From Aquitalea sp. (GTDB lineage: Bacteria; Pseudomonadota; Gammaproteobacteria; Burkholderiales; Chromobacteriaceae): a stretch of 6,389 bases of DNA. The stretch's first letter is position 1, and each line of letters begins with the position of its first letter. The stretch is taken from assembly GCA_019232735.1 (NCBI GenBank), contig JAFANL010000011.1, positions 1-6,389 of the forward strand. The letters are read 5' to 3'. Shown here piece by piece: positions 1 to 6,330 of the stretch. The notes under the pieces were generated by a model. The model saw only the letters and a program-made list of their open reading frames with translations. It was not told the origin of the DNA and did not search any database. The position numbers were made by a program, and so were the translations under genes.

Positions 1-338
1 CCGTAGGCGATTTCGCCCTTGGCTTCGGCCAGCGGCTTGCCTTGTTCGCTGGTGAGGATGACGGCCAGGTCGTCCTGGTTGGCCATCATCAGTTCAAACC
101 AGCGGCGCAGGATGACGGAACGCTCCTTGGCCGACTTCTTTTTCCAGGTTTTGAAGGCTTCGGCGGCACCGGCTACGGCACGTTCGGCTTCGGCTGTGCC
201 CATTTTCGGAACGCTGGCGATGATTTCGCCGGTAGCCGGGTTGGTGACCGGGATGGTTTCGCCATTGTCGGCATCCAGCCATTCACCGTTGATGTAGCAC
301 TGCTGCTTGAGCAGGGAAGGGTCTTTCAGATTCAGCAT
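1..338 (-). CDS. gabD: Succinate-semialdehyde dehydrogenase, N-terminal part (cut by window edge)
   Basis: Oxidises succinate semialdehyde to succinate with NAD(P)+ in the cytoplasm, the second step of GABA breakdown. Only the first 112 codons are in the window; the gene runs off the left edge, so the catalytic Cys and Glu cannot be checked. The visible part begins MLNLKDPSLLEQQCYINGEW and carries the aldehyde dehydrogenase N-terminal pattern: NGEWLDA (17-23), VTNPATGEII (31-40), VPKMG, then SAKERSVILRRW and LTSEQGKPLAEAKGEI (about 95-110). These closely resemble E. coli GabD as I remember it. The start at 338 is supported by GGAG (345-348) six bases upstream. It lies 91 bp downstream of gabT on the same strand with no evident promoter between them, so it is probably co-transcribed. 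Family is sure; the GabD assignment among ALDHs rests on sequence similarity plus its gabT neighbour. Confidence 0.93.
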   Translation of the reverse strand, partial: MLNLKDPSLLKQQCYINGEWLDADNGETIPVTNPATGEIIASVPKMGTAEAERAVAGAAEAFKTWKKKSAKERSVILRRWFELMMANQDDLAVILTSEQGKPLAEAKGEIAY

Positions 339-378
339 GTCTCTCTCCAGAGGGTGGGCGGAGGATTTTGTTTGTGCA

Positions 379-410
379 GACGGCCAACCCTGTCGCCAGG
401 ATTGGCCGTC
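379..410 (-). other. Long hairpin in the gabT-gabD spacer, no U-tract
   Basis: Arms GACGGCCAA (379-387) and TTGGCCGTC (402-410) pair perfectly over 9 bp. After one mismatch (388/401), CCTG (389-392) pairs with CAGG (397-400), leaving a 4-base loop. The structure starts 19 nt after the gabT stop codon. On the minus strand it is followed by TGCACAAACAAAATCC, which has no run of U, so it is not a standard intrinsic terminator. It may be a partial attenuator, an mRNA-stabilising 3' end for gabT, or an RNase-processing site that sets the gabT:gabD ratio. The structure is seen; the role is inferred. Confidence 0.6.
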
Positions 411-429
411 GCCATCAGTCGGTGATGGT

Positions 430-1695
430 TCAGGCCTTCAGGGCCGCTTCCAGCTTGCCCAGCGCTTCAGCGAAGATTTCGTCTTCGATAGTCAGCGGGA
501 ACAGGAAACGCACCACGTTGGCGTATACGCCGCAGGTCAGCAGGATCAGGCCGGATTCCAGTGCCTTGGTCTGTACCTTCTTGGTGAATTCGGTATCCGG
601 CTCGTGTGTGCCCGGCTTGTTGAATTCAACGGCTACCATCGCGCCCAGACCGCGAATGTCGGCGATCTGCGGGATGTCCTTCTTCAGGCCGTGCAGTTTT
701 TCCTTCAAGAGGTCACCCAGCTTGTTGGAGCGGTCCAGCAGGTTTTCTTCCTGGATCACGTCGATCACGGCAGCTGCTGCGGCCAGGCCCAGCGGGCTAC
801 CGGCATAAGTGCCACCCAGGCCGCCCGGTGCCGGTGCGTCCATCAGTTCGGCCTTGCCGACCAGGGCTGCCAGCGGGAAGCCGCCAGCCAGCGATTTGGC
901 CATGGTGGTCAGATCGGCGGTCACATCGTAGTGTTCCATGGCGAACAGCTTGCCGGTACGGGCAAAGCCAGCCTGTACTTCGTCGGCGATCATCACGATG
1001 CCGTTGTCGTCACACAGCTTGCGGATGGCGCGAACCCATTCTGCCGGTGCGGAGTAGAAACCACCTTCGCCCTGAACCGGTTCGAAGATGATGGCGGCCA
1101 CGCGCTTGGCTTCGATGTCAAACTTGAACAGTTTTTCGATGCTGGCCAGCGAATCCTCAACGGAAACACCGTGCAGGGCATTCGGGTAGGCTGCGTGGTA
1201 GATCTCGCCCACGAACGGGCCAAAGCCGATCTTGTACGGAGCAACCTTGCCGGTCAGGGCCATGCCCAGCATGGTGCGGCCGTGGAAGGCACCGCCAAAT
1301 GCGATCACACCCGGACGACCAGTGGCGGCGCGGGCTACCTTGATGGCGTTCTCGACGGCTTCGGCGCCGGTGCTGAAAAACGCGGTTTTCTTGGCAAAGC
1401 TGCCCGGGGTCAGCTGGTTCAGCTTTTCGGCCACGGCAACATAGGATTCGTAGGGAACAACCTGGTAGCAGGTGTGGCTGAACTTGTTCAGTTGTTCGGC
1501 CACGGCAGCCTGTACCTTGGCATGCAGATGGCCGGTGTTCAGTACGCCGATACCACCAGCAAAGTCGATGTAACGGTTGCCTTCCACATCCCATACTTCG
1601 GCGTTCTTGGCCTTGTCGGCAAAGAAAGTACACATTACACCCACGCCGCGCGGGGTAGCATCGGCCTTGCGTTGCATCAGATCTTTGTTGCTCAT
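430..1695 (-). CDS. gabT: 4-aminobutyrate aminotransferase (GABA transaminase)
   Basis: PLP-dependent class III aminotransferase that moves the amino group of GABA to 2-oxoglutarate, giving succinate semialdehyde and glutamate in the cytoplasm. The product is 421 aa, close to the roughly 426 aa of E. coli GabT. Visible landmarks: FAGGIGVLNTGH (45-56); PLP phosphate loop STGAEA (108-113); FHGRTM with Arg140; EPVQGEGG with Glu210; IADEVQ with Asp238, which binds the pyridine nitrogen, and Gln241; the Schiff-base Lys267 in AKSLAGGFPL; and Arg396 in VVRFLFPL, the expected substrate-carboxylate arginine. All sit one or two residues from the E. coli numbering I recall, so the enzyme looks intact. 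I chose the start at 1695 (MSNKDLMQ) because AGGAG at 1703-1707 lies seven bases upstream. The in-frame upstream ATG at 1731 would translate straight through that ribosome site. It is followed by gabD. Other omega-aminotransferases, such as 5-aminovalerate transaminase, are close relatives, but the gabD neighbour favours GABA. Confidence 0.95.
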   Translation of the reverse strand: MSNKDLMQRKADATPRGVGVMCTFFADKAKNAEVWDVEGNRYIDFAGGIGVLNTGHLHAKVQAAVAEQLNKFSHTCYQVVPYESYVAVAEKLNQLTPGSFAKKTAFFSTGAEAVENAIKVARAATGRPGVIAFGGAFHGRTMLGMALTGKVAPYKIGFGPFVGEIYHAAYPNALHGVSVEDSLASIEKLFKFDIEAKRVAAIIFEPVQGEGGFYSAPAEWVRAIRKLCDDNGIVMIADEVQAGFARTGKLFAMEHYDVTADLTTMAKSLAGGFPLAALVGKAELMDAPAPGGLGGTYAGSPLGLAAAAAVIDVIQEENLLDRSNKLGDLLKEKLHGLKKDIPQIADIRGLGAMVAVEFNKPGTHEPDTEFTKKVQTKALESGLILLTCGVYANVVRFLFPLTIEDEIFAEALGKLEAALKA

Positions 1696-1700
1696 TCCAT

Positions 1701-1707
1701 CTCTCCT
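1701..1707 (-). promoter_or_regulatory. Ribosome binding site deciding the gabT start
   Basis: On the minus strand AGGAGAG stands just before the MSNKDLMQ start, with seven bases between the AGGAG core and the ATG at 1695. It rules out the longer reading frame that begins at 1731. A second, out-of-frame ATG at 1700 lies between the site and the true start; it reads ATG-GAA-TGA and stops at once, with its TGA overlapping the gabT ATG. Confidence 0.85.
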
Positions 1708-1834
1708 AAAGATTGGGGTGCCTGGTGGCAATATTCTGGACGGAAGGCTGGCTGCGCAGCTGGCATTTGAGTGTGCCTTTTGACGGTGCGGCCAACTGCC
1801 GGCTTGCGTATCCGGCGGCTTCCAGAGTCGTTTG

Positions 1835-1840
1835 ATTCTA
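1835..1840 (-). promoter_or_regulatory. Candidate -10 element of the gabT promoter
   Basis: The minus strand reads TAGAAT, five of six matches to the sigma-70 -10 consensus, in the AT-rich stretch before gabT. No good -35 lies 16-18 bp upstream (the hexamer at 17 bp spacing is TAGCTT), which suggests a weak or activator-dependent promoter. This would start transcription near 1828 and leave a leader of about 130 nt. An alternative pair, TTGAGG with TAAACA at 17 bp spacing, lies inside the inverted repeat and has the better -35 but a poorer -10. The position is inferred from sequence only. Confidence 0.45.
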
Positions 1841-1842
1841 AT

Positions 1843-1890
1843 CAGGTGTTTAGCAAAAAGCTACACATGCCTCAAAAAGTTAAACACCTG
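1843..1890. promoter_or_regulatory. Inverted repeat, probable operator of the gab operon
   Basis: CAGGTGTTTA (1843-1852) and TAAACACCTG (1881-1890) are perfect 10-bp inverted arms, 38 bp centre to centre. Inside them CAAAAAG occurs twice in direct orientation (1854-1860 and 1873-1879), 19 bp apart. The left arm ends two bases from the candidate -10, and the block covers the -35 region. This fits the binding site of a dimeric or tetrameric regulator, either an activator or a looping repressor. PLP-sensing MocR/GabR regulators commonly control gabT-gabD, but no regulator gene is in the window and I cannot match these arms to a known consensus. With a 28-base spacer it is more likely a DNA site than an RNA hairpin. 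Confidence 0.55.
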
Positions 1891-1907
1891 TTGCAAGACA
1901 TGCACAC

Positions 1908-1947
1908 CAAACAAAACCGGGACACTGCGTGCACAGTATCCCGGTTT
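1908..1947 (-). terminator. Rho-independent terminator of the efflux operon
   Basis: The transcript folds a 14-bp stem: AAACCGGGA (1939-1947) with TCCCGGTTT (1914-1922), then one G-U wobble (1923/1938), then ACTG with CAGT, closing a six-base loop at 1928-1933. It is followed by TGTTTGG, so the stem runs into a U-rich tail of the form UUUUGUUU. The wobble pairs in minus-strand RNA but would be a C/A mismatch in plus-strand RNA, which agrees with termination of leftward transcription. The stem begins 22 bp after the channel gene's stop and lies upstream of the gab promoter, so it insulates the two operons. Confidence 0.85.
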
Positions 1948-1969
1948 GATCAAAAGTGACAAATTTTCC

Positions 1970-3274
1970 TTACGGACGGACTGATGCATTGACCTCTTGC
2001 AGTAGCCCGGAATCCAGTATGCCGGCCACTTGCCCCAGTTGCAGGCGGGCGGTGAGATAGTCGTACTTGGCCGTAGCCAGGCTGGTAATTGCATCGTAAT
2101 AGGACTGCTCGGCTTGCAACACGTCCAGATTGGTGCGGATGCCCACTTCCTTGCCCAGCTTGGTGGAGTCGACTTTGCTCTTGGCCGAAACCAGCAGCTG
2201 CTGTTGCGCTTTTACCAGTGCCGCACCATTGGTGACGCCCAGCCAGGCTTTGCGTACGTCTTCCTTCATCTGGCGGCGGGCCGATTCCAGCCGCTCGCGG
2301 GCGGCTTCTTCCTTGGCCAATGCTTCTCGGATTTGTGAGTCGATGCCGCCGCCGGCGTACAGCGGCAGACTGACTGTGACACCGATGCTGCTGCCGCGCG
2401 TGACTGGCAGGGCATTGGGCTGGTTGGTGCGGTTGTCGTTGTAGCCCGCATTGAGGGCGACCACGGGAAGGCGGTTGCCGCGTTTTTCCGCCACCGTCTG
2501 TTTGGCATAAGCCAGAGCCTGCTCGGCAGCCTGCACGGCCAGGCTATTGTCGGCGGCGCGATTTTGCCAATCTTGCAAGGCGGCTGAGGGAGGCGGTGGC
2601 AATTGTTCACGGAGTGGCTGGATGGCCATGCTGTCCAGCCCGGTGAGGCGGTGCAGATTGTTACGGCTGATGTCCTGCTGGCTCAGCGCCACGATTTCCT
2701 TGGCGGTGGCGGCATCAAAGCCAGCCTGGGCCTCGTGGGTATCGATAATGGTGGCGGTACCCAGCTCGAACGCGGTACGCGCCTGTTCCAGTTGGGTCTG
2801 GTATGCCTTTTTGCTGGCGCGGGTGGCGGCCAGGGTGTCATCGGCCAGCAGCACATCAAAATAGGCGCGGGCGGTATCGACAATCAGCTGTTGTTCGGCG
2901 GCGCTGAAACTGGTGTCTGCCTGCTGGCTGGCGATCTTGCCTTTCTGGTAGGCCGTGTATTTGCTGATGTCAAACAGCGGCTGGGTCAGTTGCACACCGT
3001 AGCCCGAGCTGTCGTAAGTGGCCTGGCCTGCCGGCTGGGTCGGGTTGGTATGGCTATAGCTGCCAGTCAGACCGACTTGGGGTAACAGCTGGGCGCGACC
3101 CTGTACAGCCTGCTCGCGGCCGGCATCAAGGTCGGCGCGCGTGGCGGCATAGTCGCTGTTGTAGCCGCGCGCCGCCAGCCAGGCCTGGTTCAGATCGAAA
3201 GCCGATGCGCCGCTGCAGACCAGCAGCAGGGCCAGCCCGCCCAATACGGGAGTGAAGGGGGCATGTTTCTTCAT
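1970..3274 (-). CDS. TolC-family outer-membrane efflux channel
   Basis: Trimeric outer-membrane channel with a long periplasmic alpha-barrel that provides the exit duct for the pump encoded just upstream. The product is 434 aa. A Sec signal peptide spans residues 1-25 (MKKH, then a hydrophobic core, then ASA before FDLNQAW). Cys20 lacks a proper lipobox, so this looks TolC-like rather than an OprM-type lipoprotein. The internal duplication of the family is clear: FELGTATIIDTHEAQAGFDA (169-188) parallels KEVGIRTNLDVLQAEQSYYD (375-394). The outer-membrane strand segments VQLTQPLFD (94-102) and VTVSLPLYAGG (299-309) also pair up. Long Ala/Gln/Glu/Lys-rich helices lie between. The start at 3274 overlaps the pump's stop in ATGA, with only a weak GAAGAG upstream, suggesting translational coupling; an upstream in-frame ATG at 3310 would lie inside the pump gene and spoil the signal peptide. 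A role in type I secretion is possible but less likely given the RND neighbour. Confidence 0.94.
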   Translation of the reverse strand: MKKHAPFTPVLGGLALLLVCSGASAFDLNQAWLAARGYNSDYAATRADLDAGREQAVQGRAQLLPQVGLTGSYSHTNPTQPAGQATYDSSGYGVQLTQPLFDISKYTAYQKGKIASQQADTSFSAAEQQLIVDTARAYFDVLLADDTLAATRASKKAYQTQLEQARTAFELGTATIIDTHEAQAGFDAATAKEIVALSQQDISRNNLHRLTGLDSMAIQPLREQLPPPPSAALQDWQNRAADNSLAVQAAEQALAYAKQTVAEKRGNRLPVVALNAGYNDNRTNQPNALPVTRGSSIGVTVSLPLYAGGGIDSQIREALAKEEAARERLESARRQMKEDVRKAWLGVTNGAALVKAQQQLLVSAKSKVDSTKLGKEVGIRTNLDVLQAEQSYYDAITSLATAKYDYLTARLQLGQVAGILDSGLLQEVNASVRP

Positions 3275-6200
3275 GGTGTTCTCTTCGGTGTGCTTTCTAC
3301 CCGGAACCACTGGGCGTACAGGGCAGGCAAAAACAACAGGGTCAGTACCGTGGCGACCAGCAGCCCGCCCATGATGGCCACGGCCATCGGCCCCCAGAAG
3401 GTACTGCGGGTCAGCGGGATCATGGCCAGAATGGCGGCCAGCGCGGTCAGCATGATGGGGCGGAAGCGCCTTACCGTCGAGCCGATGATGGCTTCGTGGC
3501 GATCCACACCTTCGCGGATGTCCTGTTCGATCTGGTCAACCAGGATGACGGAATTGCGCATGATCATGCCTGATAGGGCAATCACCCCCAGCATGGCGAC
3601 AAAGCCGAACGGTGCGTGGAACACGATCAGCGTCAGCGTGACGCCTATCATGCCCAGCGGTGCGGTCAGCAATACCATCAGCGTGCGCTGGAAGCTTTGC
3701 AATTGCAGCATCAGCAAGGTCAGCACCACCACGATCATGAAGGGCGCGACAGCAGCAATGGCGGTCTGTGAGTTGCTGCTGGATTCCATCGAACCGCCCA
3801 GCTCAATGTGATAACCCAGCGGCAGGCTTTGCTCCAGGCGCTGCATCTGTGGCCACAGCGCGGCGGAAACATCATCTCCTTGTACCCCGTCGGCCACATC
3901 GGCATTGACAGTGATGGTGGGCAGGCGGTTGCGACGCCAGATGATGGATTCTTCCGGCTGGTATTCGATCTTGCCCAGTTGGGATACCGCAACAAAACGC
4001 CCGCTGGCGGTTTGCACCTGCAGGCTGCCCAGCGCGGCCACATCGCTGCTCTCCTGCTTGTTCAGGCGGGCCACGATGCCGACGGTGCGGTTGCCGTCGC
4101 GGTAGTCCGTGACGGTGGCCCCGGAAATCAGCATCTGCAATTGTTGCGCCAATGACTGGCTGTTGATGCCCAACAGGCGGATCTTGTCCTGATCCAGCGT
4201 GATGCGCAGAGCCTTCAGCTGCTCGCCCCAGTTGATGTTGACATGACGGGTGGCGGGGTTGGCACGCAGCAGTTTTTCTACCTGGCTGGCAATGACGCGG
4301 ATCTTGTCGTGATCCGGTCCCATGACGCGGAACTGTACCGGGTAGCCGACCGGAGGACCGTTTTCCAGTCGGGTCACCCGGCCACGCACCAGCGGGAAGT
4401 CGTGGTCGAAAATCTGCTCCAGCCTGCTCTTGACCTGTTCCCGGACATGCTCGTCGCCGGTCATCACCATCAGTTGGGCGTAGTTCAGGTGTTGCTGTTG
4501 CTGGTCCAGCGGCAGATAAAAGCGCGGGCTGCCGCTACCGACATAGCTGGTCACGCTACGCACATTCCTGTCCTGGCGAATCAATGCTTCCAGCTTCTTC
4601 ACCTCGGCTTCGGTTGCGGCATAACTGGCACCACGTGGCAGCCACATGTCCACCATCAGCTCCGGTCGGTTGGAGGAGGGGAAGAACTGCTGTGCTACCA
4701 GCAGGCGGAAAGCCAGCAAGGACAGCACAAAGATGGCCAGCGTGGCGGCGATCACGGTCTTGCGATAGTGCAGGCACCATTCCAGCACGGCACGGAAGCG
4801 CTGATAGAAGGGCTTCTGGTAGACATCATGCTGGTGATGCACCGCCTGTTCCGGTAAGAGCTTGTAGCCCAGGAACGGGGTGAAAACGACGGCGACGATC
4901 CACGACAGGATCAGTGCCAGCCCCACCACGGCAAACAGGCTGAACACGTATTCGCCGGCATCGGACTTGGCCAGACCCACTGGCAGAAAGGTGGCGGCGG
5001 TAATCAGCGTACCGGTCAGCATGGGGAAGGCGGTACTGGTATAGGCATAGGTGGCGGCCTGGAACTTGTTCCAGCCCTGTTCCAGTTTGAGCGCCATCAT
5101 CTCCACCGCGATGATGGCATCGTCCACCAACAGCCCCAGCGCGATGATGAGCGAGCCCAGGGAAATACGTTGCAGGTCGAGCTTGAAGAAATACATGGCC
5201 AGGAAGGTCATGGCCAGCACCAGCGGAATCGACAGCGCCACCACCACGCCGGTACGCAAGCCCAGGCTGAAGAAGCTGACGGCCAGTACGATCAGTACGG
5301 CTTCGATCAGCGAGCGCATGAATTCGCCGACGGCATCTTTGACCACCTTGGGCTGGTCTGATACCGCATGAATCTGGATGCCCACCGGCAACTTGGCCTG
5401 GATCTGCTTGAGGGTGGCGTCCAGATGCTGGCCTAGCTGCAGCACATCGCCACCGCTTTTCATGCTGATGGCCAGGCCCAGTGCCGCTTGGCCATTGAAA
5501 CGCATGCGGAAGGTGGGCGGGTCGATGAAGCCGCGGTGGATGCTGGCGATGTCCCCCAGGCGCAATGTCTTGCCATTGGCCACGATAGGGGTGTTGGCCA
5601 CCGCGTCCACCGTGCCGTAATTGCCGCTGGGGCGTACCCAGATGCGGTCGCTGCGGGTTTCATAGACGCCTGCCGGCATCATGGCGTTCTGTTGCTGCAG
5701 GGCGGTCCAGATGGTGCTGGTGTCCAGCCCCAGCGAGGCCAGCTTGCTGCTGGACAGGTCGATATAGATGTTCTCGCTTTGCTCGCCCACCAGGCTGACC
5801 TTGGCCACATCCGGCACGCGCAGGATTTCCTCTTTGGCCCGGTCCACGTAGCGGCGCAGCTCTTCGTCACTGAAACCGTCGCCAGTAAAGGCGTAGATAT
5901 TGCCGAAGGTATCGCCGAACTCGTCATTGAAGAAGGGGCCTTGCGTGGTGGCAGGCAGGCTGCTGTGCACATCGCCCAGCTTCTTGCGCACCTGATACCA
6001 CAGTGGCTGGACGTTTTTGGCCGGAACATCCTCACGCAAGGCAATCAGCAAGAGGGACTCTCCCGGCTTGCTATAGCTCTGCACATATTTGATTTCTGGC
6101 ATTTCCTGCAGCTTTTCTTCCAGCCGGTCGCTGATCTGCTGCTCGACTTCCTCCGCCTTGGCTCCGGGCCAGTAGGTTTGCACCAGCATGGCCTTGAAGG

Positions 6201-6330
6201 TGAATTCCGGGTCTTCCTTCTGCCCCAGCTGGGTGTAGGCCCACAGGCCGGACACCATCAGCATCACCATGAAATAAAACACCAGGGCCTGATGGCGTAG
6301 TGCCCATTCCGACAGATTGATCTTTTTCAT
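3271..6330 (-). CDS. RND efflux pump, inner-membrane permease subunit (HAE1/AcrB-like)
   Basis: Proton-driven trimeric exporter of the inner membrane that passes hydrophobic or amphiphilic compounds to the channel via the adaptor. At 1019 aa it has the usual RND length. Layout: TM1 about 13-31; first periplasmic porter/docking loop about 32-339; TM2-TM6 about 340-487; TM7 about 525-545; second periplasmic loop about 546-859; TM8-TM12 about 860-1006. The signature GLLVDDAIIAVE carries the TM4 proton-relay pair Asp403-Asp404. TM11 has RPIMLT with Thr962, matching AcrB Thr978. In TM10 the position of AcrB Lys940 is Arg925 (MIMRNSVILVDQ). The NSVILVDQ form and the early DPEF motif recall the TriC-like branch of HAE1 pumps rather than AcrB itself. 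This branch assignment is from memory. The lack of the metal-pump features of CusA argues against a cation exporter. AAGG at 6341-6344 supplies the ribosome site inside the end of the preceding gene. The substrate cannot be read from the sequence. Confidence 0.95.
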   Translation of the reverse strand: MKKINLSEWALRHQALVFYFMVMLMVSGLWAYTQLGQKEDPEFTFKAMLVQTYWPGAKAEEVEQQISDRLEEKLQEMPEIKYVQSYSKPGESLLLIALREDVPAKNVQPLWYQVRKKLGDVHSSLPATTQGPFFNDEFGDTFGNIYAFTGDGFSDEELRRYVDRAKEEILRVPDVAKVSLVGEQSENIYIDLSSSKLASLGLDTSTIWTALQQQNAMMPAGVYETRSDRIWVRPSGNYGTVDAVANTPIVANGKTLRLGDIASIHRGFIDPPTFRMRFNGQAALGLAISMKSGGDVLQLGQHLDATLKQIQAKLPVGIQIHAVSDQPKVVKDAVGEFMRSLIEAVLIVLAVSFFSLGLRTGVVVALSIPLVLAMTFLAMYFFKLDLQRISLGSLIIALGLLVDDAIIAVEMMALKLEQGWNKFQAATYAYTSTAFPMLTGTLITAATFLPVGLAKSDAGEYVFSLFAVVGLALILSWIVAVVFTPFLGYKLLPEQAVHHQHDVYQKPFYQRFRAVLEWCLHYRKTVIAATLAIFVLSLLAFRLLVAQQFFPSSNRPELMVDMWLPRGASYAATEAEVKKLEALIRQDRNVRSVTSYVGSGSPRFYLPLDQQQQHLNYAQLMVMTGDEHVREQVKSRLEQIFDHDFPLVRGRVTRLENGPPVGYPVQFRVMGPDHDKIRVIASQVEKLLRANPATRHVNINWGEQLKALRITLDQDKIRLLGINSQSLAQQLQMLISGATVTDYRDGNRTVGIVARLNKQESSDVAALGSLQVQTASGRFVAVSQLGKIEYQPEESIIWRRNRLPTITVNADVADGVQGDDVSAALWPQMQRLEQSLPLGYHIELGGSMESSSNSQTAIAAVAPFMIVVVLTLLMLQLQSFQRTLMVLLTAPLGMIGVTLTLIVFHAPFGFVAMLGVIALSGMIMRNSVILVDQIEQDIREGVDRHEAIIGSTVRRFRPIMLTALAAILAMIPLTRSTFWGPMAVAIMGGLLVATVLTLLFLPALYAQWFRVESTPKRTP

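Larger units (their letters stand above)
1696..1969. other. Intergenic region between efflux operon and gab operon
   Basis: Its 274 bp divide into the efflux operon terminator (about 1908-1947), the AT-rich gab control block (about 1825-1890) and the gabT leader (1696-1828). The leader is GC-rich again and contains a short stem, GCCGG/CCGGC (1798-1802 with 1812-1816), and the 10-bp palindrome GCTGCGCAGC (1751-1760). Neither forms a convincing riboswitch or terminator. The short frames here lack ribosome sites and I do not consider them genes. Confidence 0.7.

Noticed and set aside
1696..1731. Longer gabT start adding 12 residues
   Set aside because: The added residues are the translated ribosome binding site (RRDG encoded by AGGAGAGATGGA), and GabT proteins begin near MSNK/MNSN.
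307..1770. 487-aa open frame on the plus strand
   Set aside because: It lies antisense to gabT, whose PLP-site motifs are intact. Its translation is rich in Gly, Gln and His with no recognisable domain, as expected for a codon-bias shadow in GC-rich DNA.
1798..1816. GCCGG/CCGGC stem in the gabT leader as a riboswitch candidate
   Set aside because: It has only five pairs with a nine-base loop, in GC-rich DNA where such stems are common by chance. No aptamer-like core was recognised.
1945..1954. Palindrome TTTGATCAAA resembling an FNR/CRP-type site
   Set aside because: FNR needs TTGAT-N4-ATCAA, whereas here the halves touch. It sits downstream of the channel gene at the terminator base, not at a promoter.
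1771..1959. 62-aa plus-strand frame in the intergenic region
   Set aside because: It runs through the operator repeat and the terminator stem, has no convincing ribosome site and resembles nothing I know.
5488..6300. 270-aa open frame on the plus strand
   Set aside because: It is antisense to the pump gene's N-terminal half, has a low-complexity His/Gly/Gln-rich translation, and no ribosome site or family pattern.
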